A model generated the notes under the pieces. It saw only the letters and a list, made by a program, of their open reading frames with translations. It ran no database searches and had not been told where the DNA came from. From assembly GCF_964340395.1 (NCBI RefSeq), contig NC_135565.1:1489001-1553000 (forward strand): a stretch of 64,000 bases of DNA, in the 5' to 3' direction. Below, piece by piece: positions 37,670 through 51,249 of this stretch. The stretch is from Glandiceps talaboti (Eukaryota > Hemichordata > Enteropneusta > Spengelidae). Numbering within the stretch: position 1 is the first letter of the stretch; every line of letters starts with the position of its first letter. A program made the translations under genes and the position numbers.

Positions 37670-38500
37670 AATGGGGTACAAGTTCAAATAATTCGGCGCG
37701 AAGTAGTCCATGGAAACGGATAGTTCGTCAAAAATGTACACAGGGATCTAAACGCCATGGCCACTAGTACAATCATGGATATCTAATAATACACCCATCA
37801 TCAATGGTACAATGTACGTGCTATTCTAAACCGTACGTGTACCTTCGATTCTTCTCTTGTTTCATGTTCGGAGCACCATAAACATGGCATTATTGTTGTT
37901 GTTACGCACACATGCACTCGACTCGAGATCTATGAATTTGATCTCCTTCTGTCTATACGGTATGGACATAGCTAGCATAGCATACAGCATGCAGAAAATG
38001 TACACAAACAAAACAAAACTCAATACTTTACACTTTATAGTAAGGCTTATACTCATTAACTTATAGTACATTCACATGCACTCAGGCAATACATTCGTTA
38101 CGAAGCATTTGTAATGCCAAGTACAGCGTACTGGCAGCTCGGTACACACCAGGGCTGGGAGTGCACATTCGCAAGTCACAGAAAACCACAGACAAGTAAG
38201 AAATTTCTTATTTGTCTGTGATAGAACACAATTCACAACATATGGCATACATATACAGGAAACAAACATTTATGAGTTTGTAAACTATAATAATTAGTGT
38301 CATTTTATTCAGTATCCATTTATTCACAGGTCTCGAGTCAAGTGCCTGTGTATAACCATGTTATACACGCACTGAGTAATGCATCTCTCTTTATGAGTAA
38401 TGCATCTCTCTTTATTATTAAAGTTTATAGTCGACAACATTTTGTACATATTTAGAGCGTATACATATAGGTATTGTATTGTTGATGAGGGTTTCTATGT
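37670..38500. other. Unassigned sequence, PIFO intron 1
   Basis: No exon or mobile element recognised. A half X-box-like site lies at 37704-37717. Opposed 69-residue frames at 37857-38071 are mutual shadows. Confidence 0.4.
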
Positions 38501-39368
38501 AAATTATGTGTATGAACCATGGATGTTATACACATGGAATTATGTGTATGAACCATGGATGTTATGCACATGGAATTACATTATGTGTATGAGCTATGGA
38601 TGTTATACATGTGGAATTATGTGTATGAGCCATGGATGTTATACATGTGGAATTATGTGTATGAACCATGGATGTTATACATGTGGAATTATGTGTATGA
38701 ACCATGGATGTTATACATGTGGAATTATGTGTATGAACCATGGATGTTATACATGTGGAATTATGTGTATGAACCATGGATGTTATACATGTGGAATTAT
38801 GTGTATGAACCATGGATGTTATACATGTGGAATTATGTGTATGAACCATGGATGTTATACATGTGGAATTATGTGTATGAACCATGGATATGAACCATGG
38901 ATGTTATACATGTGGAATTATGTGTATGAACCATGGATATGAACCATGGATGTTATACAGGTGGAATTATGTGTATGAACCATGGATATTATACATGTGG
39001 AATTATGTGTATGAACCATGGATGTTATACACATGGAATTACATTATGTGTATGAACCATGGATGTTATACATGTGGAATTATGTGTATGAACCATGGAT
39101 ATGAACCATGGATGTTATACATGTGGAATTATGTGTATGAACCATGGATGTTATACACATGGAATTACATTATGTGTATGAACCATGGATGTTATACATG
39201 TGGAATTATGTGTATGAACCATGGATATGAACCATGGATGTTATACATGTGGAATTATGTGTATGAACCATGGATGTTATACATGTGGAATTATGTGTAT
39301 GAACCATGGATATGAACCATGGATGTTATACATGTGGAATTATGTGTATGAACCATGCATGTTATACA
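38500..39368. repeat. 36-bp minisatellite, ~24 copies with deletion variants
   Basis: Unit contains GGAATTATGTGTATGAACCA then TGGATGTTATACATGT. A recurring variant lacks part of the unit (CATGGATATGAACCATGG), and another adds ACATT; both recur in order, giving higher-order blocks between 38880 and 39310. Confidence 0.96.
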
Positions 39369-39369
39369 T

Positions 39370-39865
39370 TAATTAGTTTAGTTATTTACTCATTAGAATA
39401 AAAAAAAGTTTTTAGGCAAGGTGAATTTTGCTATTCTACTACATGTTCTAAGTGCATTATGAAAATTATTCATGCAAATAACATATTACAAAGAAAGGTT
39501 ACATAATTGGACACATGCATCTTGTTAGTGTCGATATATATGCAAATTATATGAAATTTGAAGCTTTCATCATCCTTAGATTTTGCCTACTTATTAGATT
39601 ATCAACAATTAGTATTTATACAAAATATTCATTTCAATTAATAGTGCATATGTATTGTGTTATCATCAATATTTTTCTCTCAAATTATATAAAATTTGAA
39701 GCTAAAAGGTATGTAAAAAGTTTGTTATTGTTCGTACAATAATAAATTTTTTACACATTGTCAATGTTTTGCATTTTTTTGAGTTACAAACAAGGACTTC
39801 CCTTGATATCTGTTCTTTTTCAGTGATTTTCCAAGTAGAAAAACATGCATGTACTAGAGTTTTAT
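39370..39865. other. AT-rich spacer
   Basis: Very AT-rich sequence with one short diverged pair (AAATTATATGAAATTTGAAGCT near 39543 and a similar copy near 39680). No gene recognised. Confidence 0.4.
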
Positions 39866-39869
39866 GAAT

Positions 39870-41328
39870 TAAATAGTAATCAACTAAATAGAATTAGTCA
39901 TTATAATAATAGTAATCAACTAAATAGAGTTAGTCATTTACAGTAATCAGCAAAATAGAGTGTCATTTACAGTAATCAGCTAAATAGAGTTAGTCATTTA
40001 CAGTAATCAGCAAAATAGAGTTAGTCATTTACAGTAATCAGCAAAATAGAGTTAGTCATTTACAGTAATCAACTAAATAGAGTTAGTCATTTACAGTAAT
40101 CAACTAAATAGAGTTAGTCATTTACAGTAATCAACTAAATAGAGTTAGTCATTTACAGTAATCAACTAAATAGAGTTAGTCATTTACAGTAATCAGCTAA
40201 ATAGAGTTAGTCATTTACAGTAATCAACTAAATAGAGTTAGTCATTTACAGTAATCAGTAAAATAGAGTCATTTACAGTAATCAGCTAAATAGAGTGTCA
40301 TTTACAGTAATCAACTAAATAGAGTTAGTCATTTACAGTAATCAGCTAAATAGAGTTAGTCATTTACAGTAATCAACTAAATAGAGTTAGTCATTTACAG
40401 TAATCAACTAAATAGAGTTAGTCATTTACAGTAATCAGCTAAATAGAGTTAGTCATTTACAGTAATCAACTAAATAGAGTGTCATTTACAGTAATCAGCT
40501 AAATAGAGTTAGTCATTTACAGTAATCAGCAAAATAGAGTGTCATTTACAGTAATCAGCTAAATAGAGTTAGTCATTTACAGTAATCAGCAAAATAGAGT
40601 TAGTCATTTACAGTAATCAACTAAATAGAGTTAGTCATTTACAGTAATCAACTAAATAGAGTTAGTCATTTACAGTAATCAGCTAAATAGAGTTAGTCAT
40701 TTACAGTAATCAACTAAATAGAGTTAGTCATTTACAGTAATCAGCAAAATAGAGTGTCATTTACAGTAATCAGCTAAATAGAGTTAGTCATTTACAGTAA
40801 TCAGCAAAATAGAGTTAGTCATTTACAGTAATCAGCTAAATAGAGTGTCATTTACAGTAATCAGCTAAATAGAGTTAGTCATTTACAGTAATCAGCAAAA
40901 TAGAGTGTCATTTACAGTAATCAACTAAATAGAGTTAGTCATTTACAGTAATCAGCAAAATAGAGTGTCATTTACAGTAATCAGCTAAATAGAGTTAGTC
41001 ATTTACAGTAATCAGCAAAATAGAGTTAGTCATTTACAGTAATCAGCTAAATAGAGTGTCAATGTCATTTACAGTAATCAGCTAAATAGAGTTAGTCATT
41101 TACAGTAATCAGCAAAATAGAGTGTCATTTACAGTAATCAGCTAAATAGAGTTAGTCATTTACAGTAATCAGCAAAATAGAGTTAGTCATTTACAGTAAT
41201 CAACTAAATAGAGTTAGTCATTTACAGTAATCAGCAAAATAGAGTTAGTCATTTACAGTAATCAACTAAATAGAGTTAGTCATTTACAGTAATTAGCTAA
41301 ATAGAGTTAGTCATTTACAGTAACAATC
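39870..41328. repeat. 31-bp minisatellite, ~48 copies
   Basis: Unit contains TTAGTCATTTACAGTAATCA then ACTAAATAGAG. Variants are GCTAAAT/GCAAAAT, and shorter units lack TTA (AGAGTGTCATTT). It ends about 70 bp before the PIFO exon 2 acceptor; ATTTACAG in each unit is acceptor-like. Confidence 0.97.
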
Positions 41329-41402
41329 AGCTACATAATATTGTTTTTTTTCCATCACTCACAGAATCACTTGGCTAATATTTCCTTTCCTCTTTCTGAC
41401 AG

Positions 41403-41557
41403 AATTGTTAGGTCGGGAGAAAACCAGTAATGTATCATTTGGTACAACTCTAGGCAGACCTTTATTTCCAACAAATGTACCACCAACACGAGTAGGTGTT
41501 ATATTGAATTCAGAATCTTCACCAAATATTGGTCCTGGTACTTATGATAATGAAGAG
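41403..41557 (+). CDS. PIFO: PIFO exon 2
   Basis: The exon follows acceptor TTTCTGACAG with a pyrimidine-rich tract and ends GAAGAG|GTAAGA. It encodes LLGREKTSNVSFGTTLGRPL, then FPTNVPPTRVG and SPNIGPGTYDNEE, including a GPGTY PG-rich motif like the GPGCY of human pitchfork. It enters in phase 1 and exits in phase 0. It lies about 70 bp downstream of the 31-bp array and 70-80 bp upstream of the next array. Confidence 0.88.
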
Positions 41558-41629
41558 GTAAGACTCTTAAGACAAAATTACTGGTTACATTGACAGGTGG
41601 TTGAGGTTAGACACTTTTACATTAACAGT

Positions 41630-42832
41630 ATTTCACTTGTATACATTTCACATAGTATACATTTCACATACATTTCACTTAGTATACATTTCACTTGTAT
41701 ACATTTCACATAGTATACATTTCACTTAGTATACATTTCACATAGTATACATTTCACTTAGTATACATTTCACTTAGTATACATTTCACTCAGTATACAT
41801 TTCTCACCATACATTTCACATAGTATACATTTCACTTAGTAGTATACATTTCACTTAGTATACATTTCACTTAGTATACATTTCACTTAGTATACATTTC
41901 ACATAGTATACATTTCACTTAGTATACATTTCACTTAGTAGTATACATTTCACTTAGTAGTATACATTTCACTTAGTAGTATACATTTCACTTAGTATAC
42001 ATTTCACATAGTATACATTTCACTTAGTATACATTTCACTTAGTATACATTTCACTTAGTAGTATACATTTCACTTAGTATACATTTCACATAGTATACA
42101 TTTCACTTAGTATACATTTCACACTATACATTTCACATAGTATACATTTCACTTAGTATACATTTCACTTAGTATATATTTCACTTAGTAGTATACATTT
42201 CACTTAGTATACATTTCACTTAGTAGTATACATTTCACTGAGTATACATTTCACTTAGTAGTATACATTTCACTTAGTATACATTTCACTTAGTATACAC
42301 TTCACTTAGTATACATTTCACACAGTATACATTTCATACAGTATACATTTAACTTAGTATACATTTCAATTACTAGTATACATTTCACTTAGTAGTACAC
42401 ATTTCACTTAGTAGTATACATTTCACTTAGTAGTATACTTTTCACTTAGTATAGACTTCACTAAGTATACATTTCACATAGTAGTACACATTTCACTTAG
42501 TAGTACACATTTCACTTAGTAGTATACATTTCACTTAGTAGTATACATTTCACATAGTATACATTTCACTTAGTATACATTTCACTTAGTATACATTTCA
42601 CTTAGTATACATTTCACATAGTATACATTTCACTAGTATAGATTTCACATAGTATACATTTCACTTAGTATACATTTCACTTAGTATACATTTCACTTAG
42701 TATACATTTCACTTAGTATACATTTCACTTAGTAGTATACATTTCACTTAGTAGTATACATTTCACTTAGTATAGACTTCACTTAGTATACATTTCACAC
42801 AGTATACATTTCACACAGTATACATTATATCA
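41630..42832. repeat. 16/19-bp minisatellite in PIFO intron 2
   Basis: Units are CACTTAGTATACATTT and the 19-bp variant with an extra AGT, plus CACATAG forms. The mixed unit lengths alternate irregularly across 1.2 kb. Confidence 0.96.
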
Positions 42833-42964
42833 TTCAACACTGAATCACATATTAAGCCTGTTCTAATATCATCAGGTGATGGTTAAAAGTATTACACAAA
42901 TAAGGTAACAAATAAGGTCCCTTATGCCTAGCTTTGATATTACTCTTTTTCTTGTAATTGACAG

Positions 42965-43063
42965 GTGAGTGGATTTGTCTACCAAATAGATAAACAAGTG
43001 ACAAGTAAGAGAGGTTATTCACTAGGCGCTAGAACTGGACCCAGAATCAGACAAAAATTCCAG
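42965..43063 (+). CDS. PIFO: PIFO exon 3
   Basis: This 99-nt exon lies between TAATTGACAG and CAG|GTAAGA and is phase 0 at both ends. It encodes VSGFVYQIDKQVTSKRGYSL then GARTGPRIRQKFQ. The KGY/RGY-SLGART core is the most recognisable pitchfork motif. It is too short and lacks a Met, so simple ORF searches miss it. Arrays lie within 140 bp on the left and 85 bp on the right. Confidence 0.92.
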
Positions 43064-43146
43064 GTAAGATACGATTGATGGACAATGTTGATTCATTGAG
43101 TGATTGATATTTCACCAATTTATAGAGTGACTGGTATACAATAGTC

Positions 43147-46100
43147 ATGTACAAGTCATATACAAGTCATGTACAAGTCATGTACAAGTCATGTATAAGT
43201 CATATACAAGTCATATACAAGTCATATACAAGTCATATACAAGTCATATACAAGTCATATACAAGTCATGTACAAGTCATGTATAAGTCATATACAAGTC
43301 ATATACAAGTCATATACAAGTCATATACAAGTCATGTACAAGTCATGTACAAGTCATGTACAAGTCATGTACAAGTCATATACAAGTCATATACAAGTCA
43401 TGTACAAGTCATGTACAAGTCATATACAAGTCATATACAAGTCATATACAAGTCATATACAAGTCATGTACAAGTCATGTACAAGTCATGTACAAGTCAT
43501 GTACAAGTCATATACAAGTCATATACAAGTCATATACAAGTCATGTACAAGTCATGTACAAGTCATGTACAAGTCATGTACAAGTCATATACAAGTCATA
43601 TACAAGTCATGTACAAGTCATGTACAAGTCATATACAAGTCATGTACAAGTCATGTACAAGTCATGTACAAGTCATATACAAGTCATATACAAGTCATAT
43701 ACAAGTCATGTACAAGTCATGTACAAGTCATGTACAAGTCATGTACAAGTCATATACAAGTCATATACAAGTCATATACAAGTCATATACAAGTCATGTA
43801 CAAGTCATGTACAAGTCATGTACAAGTCATGTACAAGTCATATACAAGTCATATACAAGTCATATACAAGTCATATACAAGTCATGTACAAGTCATATAC
43901 AAGTCATATACAAGTCATGTACAAGTCATGTACAAGTCATATACAAGTCATATACAAGTCATGTACAAGTCATATACAAGTCATATACAAGTCATATACA
44001 AGTCTTATACAAGTCATATACAAGTCATATACAAGTCATATACAAGTCATATACAATGTACAAGTCATGTACAAGTCATATACAAGTCATGTACAAGTCA
44101 TATACAAGTCATATACAAGTCATATACAAGTCATATACAAGTCATATACAAGTCATATACAAGTCATGTACAAGTCATATACAAGTCATATACAAGTCAT
44201 ATACAAGTCATGTACAAGTCATATACAAGTCATATACAAGTCATATACAAGTCATATACAAGTCATATACAAGTCATGTACAAGTCATATACAAGTCATA
44301 TACAAGTCATATACAAGTCATGTACAAGTCATATACAAGTCATATACAAGTCATATACAAGTCATGTACAAGTCATGTACAAGTCATATACAAGTCATAT
44401 ACAAGTCATGTACAAGTCATGTACAAGTCATATACAAGTCATGTACAAGTCATATACAAGTCATATACAAGTCATGTACAAGTCTTATACAAGTCATATA
44501 CAAGTCATATACAAGTCATATACAAGTCATATACAAGTCATGTACAAGTCATATACAAGTCATGTACAAGTCATATACAAGTCTTATACAAGTCATGTAC
44601 AAGTCATATACAAGTCATATACAAGTCATGTACAAGTCATATACAAGTCATATACAAGTCATATACAAGTCTTGTACAAGTCATGTACAAGTCATATACA
44701 AGTCATATACAAGTCATATACAAGTCATATACAAGTCATGTACAAGTCATGTACAAGTCATGTACAAGTCATGTACAAGTCATGTACAAGTCATATACAA
44801 GTCATATACAAGTCATGTACAAGTCATGTACAAGTCATATACAAGTCATATACAAGTCATATACAAGTCATATACAAGTCATGTACAAGTCATGTACAAG
44901 TCATGTACAAGTCATATACAAGTCATATACAAGTCATATACAAGTCATGTACAAGTCATGTACAAGTCATGTACAAGTCATGTACAAGTCATATACAAGT
45001 CATGTACAAGTCATGTACAAGTCATGTACAAGTCATGTACAAGTCATGTACAAGTCATATACAAGTCATATACAAGTCATATACAAGTCATGTACAAGTC
45101 ATGTACAAGTCATGTACAAGTCATGTACAAGTCATGTACAAGTCATATACAAGTCATGTACAAGTCATGTACAAGTCATGTACAAGTCATGTACAAGTCA
45201 TGTACAAGTCATATACAAGTCATATACAAGTCATGTACAAGTCATGTACAAGTCATATACAAGTCATATACAAGTCATGTACAAGTCATATACAAGTCAT
45301 ATACAAGTCATGTACAAGTCATGTACAAGTCATATACAAGTCATATACAAGTCATATACAAGTCATATACAAGTCATATACAAGTCATATACAATGTACA
45401 AGTCATATACAAGTCATATACAAGTCATGTACAAGTCATGTACAAGTCATATACAAGTCATGTACAAGTCATATACAAGTCATATACAAGTCATATACAA
45501 GTCATATACAAGTCATGTACAAGTCATATACAAGTCATATACAAGTCATATACAAGTCATGTACAAGTCATATACAAGTCATATACAAGTCATATACAAG
45601 TCATATACAAGTCATGTACAAGTCATGTACAAGTCATATACAAGTCATGTTCAAGTCATATACAAGTCATGTACAAGTCATGTACAAGTCATATACAAGT
45701 CATGTACAAGTCATATACAAGTCATATACAAGTCATATACAAGTCATATACAAGTCATATACAAGTCATGTACAAGTCTTATACAAGTCATATACAAGTC
45801 ATATACAAGTCATATACAAGTCATATACAAGTCATATACAAGTCATGTACAAGTCATATACAAGTCATGTACAAGTCATATACAAGTCTTATACAAGTCA
45901 TGTACAAGTCATATACAAGTCATATACAAGTCATGTACAAGTCATATACAAGTCATATACAAGTCATATACAAGTCTTATACAAGTCATGTACAAGTCAT
46001 ATACAAGTCTTATACAAGTCATGTACAAGTCATATACAAGTCATATACAAGTCATGTACAAGTCTTATACAAGTCATATACAAGTCATATACAAGTCATA

Positions 46101-47930
46101 TACAAGTCATATACAAGTCATATACAAGTCATATACAAGTCTTATACAAGTCATGTACAAGTCATATACAAGTCATGTACAAGTCATGTACAAGTCATAT
46201 ACAAGTCATATACAAGTCATGTACAAGTCATGTACAAGTCATATACAAGTCATATACAAGTCATATACAAGTCTTGTACAAGTCATGTACAAGTCATATA
46301 CAAGTCATATACAAGTCATATACAAGTCATGTACAAGTCATGTACAAGTCATGTACAAGTCATATACAAGTCATATACAAGTCATATACAAGTCATATAC
46401 AAGTCATGTACAAGTCATGTACAAGTCATGTACAAGTCATATACAAGTCATATACAAGTCATGTACAAGTCATATACAAGTCATATACAAGTCATATACA
46501 AGTCATATACAAGTCATGTACAAGTCATGTACAAGTCATATACAAGTCATATACAAGTCATATACAAGTCATGTACAAGTCATGTACAAGTCATGTACAA
46601 GTCATATACAAGTCATGTACAAGTCATGTACAAGTCATATACAAGTCATACAAGTCATGTACAAGTCATGTACAAGTCATATACAAGTCATATACAAGTC
46701 ATATACAAGTCATATACAAGTCATGTACAAGTCATATACAAGTCATACAAGTCATGTACAAGTCATGTACAAGTCATATACAAGTCATGTACAAGTCATG
46801 TACAAGTCATATACAAGTCATATACAAGTCATGTACAAGTCATATACAAGTCATATACAAGTCATGTACAAGTCATATACAAGTCATACAAGTCATGTAC
46901 AAGTCATATACAAGTCATGTACAAGTCATATACAAGTCATATACAAGTCATGTACAAGTCATGTACAAGTCATGTACAAGTCATGTACAAGTCATGTACA
47001 AGTCATATACAAGTCATATACAAGTCATGTACAAGTCATGTACAAGTCATGTACAAGTCATATACAAGTCTTATACAAGTCATGTACAAGTCATGTACAA
47101 GTCATATACAAGTCATGTACAAGTCATATACAAGTCATATACAAGTCATGTACAAGTCATATACAAGTCATATACAAGTCATATACAAGTCATGTACAAG
47201 TCATATACAAGTCATGTACAAGTCATATACAAGTCATATACAAGTCATGTACAAGTCATGTACAAGTCATATACAAGTCATATACAAGTCATATACAAGT
47301 CATGTACAAGTCATATACAAGTCATATACAAGTCATGTACAAGTCATATACAAGTCATATACAAGTCATGTACAAGTCATGTACAAGTCATGTACAAGTC
47401 ATATACAAGTCATACAAGTCATGTACAAGTCATATACAAGTCATGTACAAGTCATGTACAAGTCATGTACAAGTCATATACAAGTCATATACAAGTCATA
47501 TACAAGTAGTATGCAAGTCATATACAAGTCATGTTCAAGTCATATACAATGTACAAGTCATGTACAAGTCATATACAAGTCATGTACAAGTCTTATACAA
47601 GTCATATACAAGTCATGTACAAGTCATATACAAGTCATATACAAGTCATATACAAGTCATATACAAGTCATGTACAAGTCTTATACAAGTCATGTACAAG
47701 TCATGTACAAGTCATACACAAGTCATATACAAGTCATATACAAGTCATGTACAAGTCATATACAAGTCATATACAAGTCATGTACAAGTCATGTACAAGT
47801 CATATACAAGTCATGTACAAGTCATGTACAAGTCATGTACAAGTCATATACAAGTCATATACAAGTCATGTACAAGTCATGTACAAGTCATATACAAGTC
47901 ATGTACAAGTCATGTACAAGTCATGTACAG
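43147..47930. repeat. 11-bp minisatellite with two-state units, ~430 copies, in PIFO intron 3
   Basis: The unit is TATACAAGTCA or TGTACAAGTCA; almost all variation is A/G at that one position. Rare variants are TCTTA for TCATA and short units (CAATGTACAAG, CATACAAG). It is stop-free in all plus frames, producing three false frames of 1400-1600 residues. Confidence 0.98.
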
Positions 47931-48065
47931 TTTGGGTGACATTCTAAAGTTAAGTACATAAGTGAGTTCTTAAACAGGGTTTAAATATTTTCAGAAAGGG
48001 ATCATGTATCAGTCGTGAAGATTTAGTACTACTAAGATAATTTTTCTCACTTTTTTCCATGAACT

Positions 48066-49614
48066 TATTTGGTTGTTTATGAGATCTATCTCTACATGGT
48101 TGTTAATGAGATCTATCTCTACATGGTTGTTTATGAGATCTATCTCTACATGGTTGTTTATGAGATCTATCTCTACATGGTTGTTTATGAGATCTATCTC
48201 TACATGGTTGTTAATGAGATCTATCTCTACATGGTTGTTAATGAGATCTATCTCTACATGGTTGTTAATGAGATCTATCTCTACATGGTTGTTAATGAGA
48301 TCTATCTCTACATGGTTGTTAATGAGATCTATCTCTACATGGTTGTTAATGAGATCTATCTCTACATGGTTGTTAATGAGATCTATCTCTACATGGTTGT
48401 TAATGAGATCTATCTCTACATGGTTGTTAATGAGATCTATCTCTACATGGTTGTTAATGAGATCTATCTCTACATGGTTGTTAATGAGATCTATCTCTAC
48501 ATGGTTGTTTATGAGATCTATCTCTACATGGTTGTTAATGAGATCTATCTCTACATGGTTGTTAATGAGATCTATCTCTACATGGTTGTTAATGAGATCT
48601 ATCTCTACATGGTTGTTAATGAGATCTATCTCTACATGGTTGTTTATGAGATCTATCTCTACATGGTTGTTAATGAGATCTATCTCTACATGGTTGTTAA
48701 TGAGATCTATCTCTACATGGTTGTTAATGAGATCTATCTCTACATGGTTGTTAATGAGATCTATCTCTACATGGTTGTTAATGAGATCTATCTCTACATG
48801 GTTGTTTATGAGATCTATCTCTACATGGTTGTTAATGAGATCTATCTCTACATGGTTGTTAATGAGATCTATCTCTACATGGTTGTTTATGAGATCTATC
48901 TCTACATGGTTGTTAATGAGATCTATCTCTACATGGTTGTTAATGAGATCTATCTCTACATGGTTGTTAATGAGATCTATCTCTACATGGTTGTTAATGA
49001 GATCTATCTCTACATGGTTGTTAATGAGATCTATCTCTACATGGTTGTTAATGAGATCTATCTCTACATGGTTGTTAATGAGATCTATCTCTACATGGTT
49101 GTTAATGAGATCTATCTCTACATGGTTGTTAATGAGATCTATCTCTACATGGTTGTTAATGAGATCTATCTCTACATGGTTGTTAATGAGATCTATCTCT
49201 ACATGGTTGTTAATGAGATCTATCTCTACATGGTTGTTAATGAGATCTATCTCTACATGGTTGTTAATGAGATCTATCTCTACATGGTTGTTAATGAGAT
49301 CTATCTCTACATGGTTGTTAATGAGATCTATCTCTACATGGTTGTTAATGAGATCTATCTCTACATGGTTGTTAATGAGATCTATCTCTACATGGTTGTT
49401 AATGAGATCTATCTCTACATGGTTGTTAATGAGATCTATCTCTACATGGTTGTTAATGAGATCTATCTCTACATGGTTGTTAATGAGATCTATCTCTACA
49501 TGGTTGTTAATGAGATCTATCTCTACATGGTTGTTAATGAGATCTATCTCTACATGGTTGTTAATGAGATCTATCTCTACATGGTTGTTAATGAGATCTA
49601 TCTCTACATTTTTG
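48066..49614. repeat. 27-bp minisatellite, ~57 near-identical copies, in PIFO intron 3
   Basis: Unit contains ATGAGATCTATCTCTACATG then GTTGTTA. The only common variant is TTTATG for TTAATG, confined to the left 30 units or so; the right half is homogeneous. 27 is a multiple of three, so frames of over 500 residues on both strands are artefacts. Confidence 0.98.
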
Positions 49615-49714
49615 TGTATGTTACTCAAAGTAGCCTTAGTGTAATATAATCCCACTACTTGTAACCATGGTGACAGTGCGATGTGAAGGCTTAAAATCTC
49701 ATCTTTCATTGCAG

Positions 49715-49848
49715 GAGAAGACACCATGCCCCTCAGCATACCAGAAAGACATCACTGACCCCATGACCTTTGATCCTGCCTTTAAACCCTTCCAAGCTGG
49801 AGCATTACGGTTTCCTAGGATACAAAAGGACCCAGATCTTACACCTGG
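49715..49848 (+). CDS. PIFO: PIFO exon 4
   Basis: The exon follows TTTCATTGCAG and reads EKTPCPSAYQKDITDPMTFD, then PAFKPFQAGALRFPRIQKDP and DLTPG, ending in phase 2 at GTAAGT. It matches pitchfork TP..GRYQK, the FAPFN..VPRF block and the start of the PG-rich PSPGAY motif. The last Gly codon is split and completed by the first base of the next exon. Confidence 0.92.
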
Positions 49849-50029
49849 GTAAGTTTCATGTCATTTGTTATTTACCATTTATTGTTGTTGCTTTTATTTG
49901 CATTGGTAGCTAAACTTGTAGAATTTTCTATGAGTTCAAGTTAAGTATCCTGATTAAAAATACTGTCTTATTCATTGTAGTACAGATGTAGTGTTAATCA
50001 ATGATTGCATGGTGACGTCATTTTGAGAG

Positions 50030-50748
50030 GGTTTGATTGGTAATTGACACGTTGTCTTGGTACCCATACCCATTCAGAGGGTTTGATTGGTAATTGACAC
50101 ACTGTCTTGGTACCCATACCCATTCAGAGGGTTTGATTGGTAATTGACACACTGTCTTGGTACCCATACCCATTCAGAGGGTTTGATTGGTAATTGACAT
50201 GCTGTCTTGGTACCCATACCCATTCAGAGGGTTTGATTGGTAATTGACACACTGTCTTGGTACCCATACCCATTCAGAGGGTTTCATTGGTAATTGACAC
50301 ACTGTCTTGGTACCCATACCCATTCAGAGGGTTTGATTGGTAATTGACACACTGTCTTGGTACCCATACCCATTCAGAGGGTTTGATTGGTAATTGACAC
50401 ACTGTCTTGGTACCCATACCCATTCAGAGGGTTTGATTGGTAATTGACACGCTGTCTTGGTACCCATACCCATTCAGAGAGTTTGATTGGTAATTGACAC
50501 ACTGTCTCAATTGGTACCCATACCCATTCAGAGGGTTTGATTGGTAATTGACATGCTGTCTTGGTACCCATACCCATTCAGAGGGTTTGATTGGTAATTG
50601 ACACACTGTCTTGGTACCCATACCCATTCAGAGGGTTTGATTGGTAATTGACACACTGTCTTGGTACCCATACCCATTCAGAGGGTTTGATTGGTACATG
50701 TACTTGACACACTGTCTTGGTACCCATACCCATTCATACCAATCCCTA
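50030..50748. repeat. ~50-bp minisatellite, 14 copies, in PIFO intron 4
   Basis: Unit contains GAGGGTTTGATTGGTAATTG, ACACACTGTCTTGGTACCCA, then TACCCATTCA. It ends about 185 bp before exon 5. Confidence 0.95.
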
Positions 50749-50933
50749 ATTCAGTAATTGTTATCTTTGCAGAATATACTCTTGCTATGGGTGTGTCTAT
50801 GGTTGTTGCTATGGGTGTGTCTATGGTTGTTATTATAATCAAATCTGTGTTTATATTTGAATGCTTCACTCATTTTTGTCATCATCCGGCCCATCACCAT
50901 CATAACATTGACAAGTTTACTTCTTACCTACAG

Positions 50934-51150
50934 GCCCGGTACATATGAACACAGTGTTCCAAGAAATAGAAAAGTTGGTTTCCATGGCACATTTGGAGGA
51001 CCACAACTTTTGAAAATTCCACCAGATGGAGGTTTCTTACTACCAGAAGAATGTAAAGGAACGACCTATAAAAGTAGACTAATGTCTTACAAAGATGCAC
51101 GAAAGTTTAAAATTAGAGAAGCCTATCTCAGTCTTTATTGGGACGATTGA
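50934..51150 (+). CDS. PIFO: PIFO exon 5 (terminal, stop at 51148-51150)
   Basis: The exon follows TTCTTACCTACAG. The junction yields TPGPGTYEHS, a classic sperm-tail PG-rich repeat motif, then KVGFHGTFGGPQLLKIPPD and the C-terminus KFKIREAYLSLYWDD. The ending parallels the RKHRNRVAYLSLYY end of human pitchfork, so the protein is complete here. An AATAAA polyadenylation signal is at 51234-51239. Confidence 0.93.
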
Positions 51151-51233
51151 TATTGTAACCAAATATCAGTTTATCTCTGCCTTTCTTTGAAGAAATCATT
51201 CTGTGGTCTAGTATCAGTACATGAACATTTACA

Positions 51234-51239
51234 AATAAA
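51234..51239 (+). terminator. Polyadenylation signal of PIFO
   Basis: AATAAA lies 84 bases after the PIFO stop codon in an AT-rich 3'UTR, just before unrelated intergenic sequence. The cleavage site is not resolved. Confidence 0.6.
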
Positions 51240-51249
51240 CTTCTCTCAA

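Larger units (their letters stand above)
37442..51150 (+). other. PIFO: PIFO (pitchfork / CIMAP3) gene locus
   Basis: Four firm exons and one candidate first exon join in frame into 209 residues plus stop, against about 190 for human pitchfork. Pitchfork is a ciliary microtubule-associated protein linked in mammals to the basal body and cilium disassembly through Aurora A. Diagnostic blocks are the N-terminal FGT...LFP...GPGTY segment, the KGY-SLGART motif, the FAPF-like block with PRI/PRF, the TPGPGTY sperm-tail PG-rich motif, and the C-terminal REAYLSLYW motif. An AATAAA at 51234-51239 lies 84 bp past the stop. Each intron contains at least one minisatellite, and intron 3 alone carries about 6.3 kb of repeats. 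Confidence 0.88.

Noticed and set aside
38500-39368. Array of X-boxes (GAACCATGGATG in each unit)
   Set aside because: Only the CC-AT-GG centre fits; the outer half-site bases GTT and AAC are absent.
43147-47961. Frames up to 1604 residues (YKSYTSHVQV-type repeats)
   Set aside because: 11-bp stop-free repeat inside PIFO intron 3; all three frames give the same cyclic peptide.
48009-49739. VEIDLINNH-repeat frame on minus and EIYLYMVVN-repeat frame on plus
   Set aside because: 27-bp intronic repeat; open on both strands and located between two firm PIFO exons.
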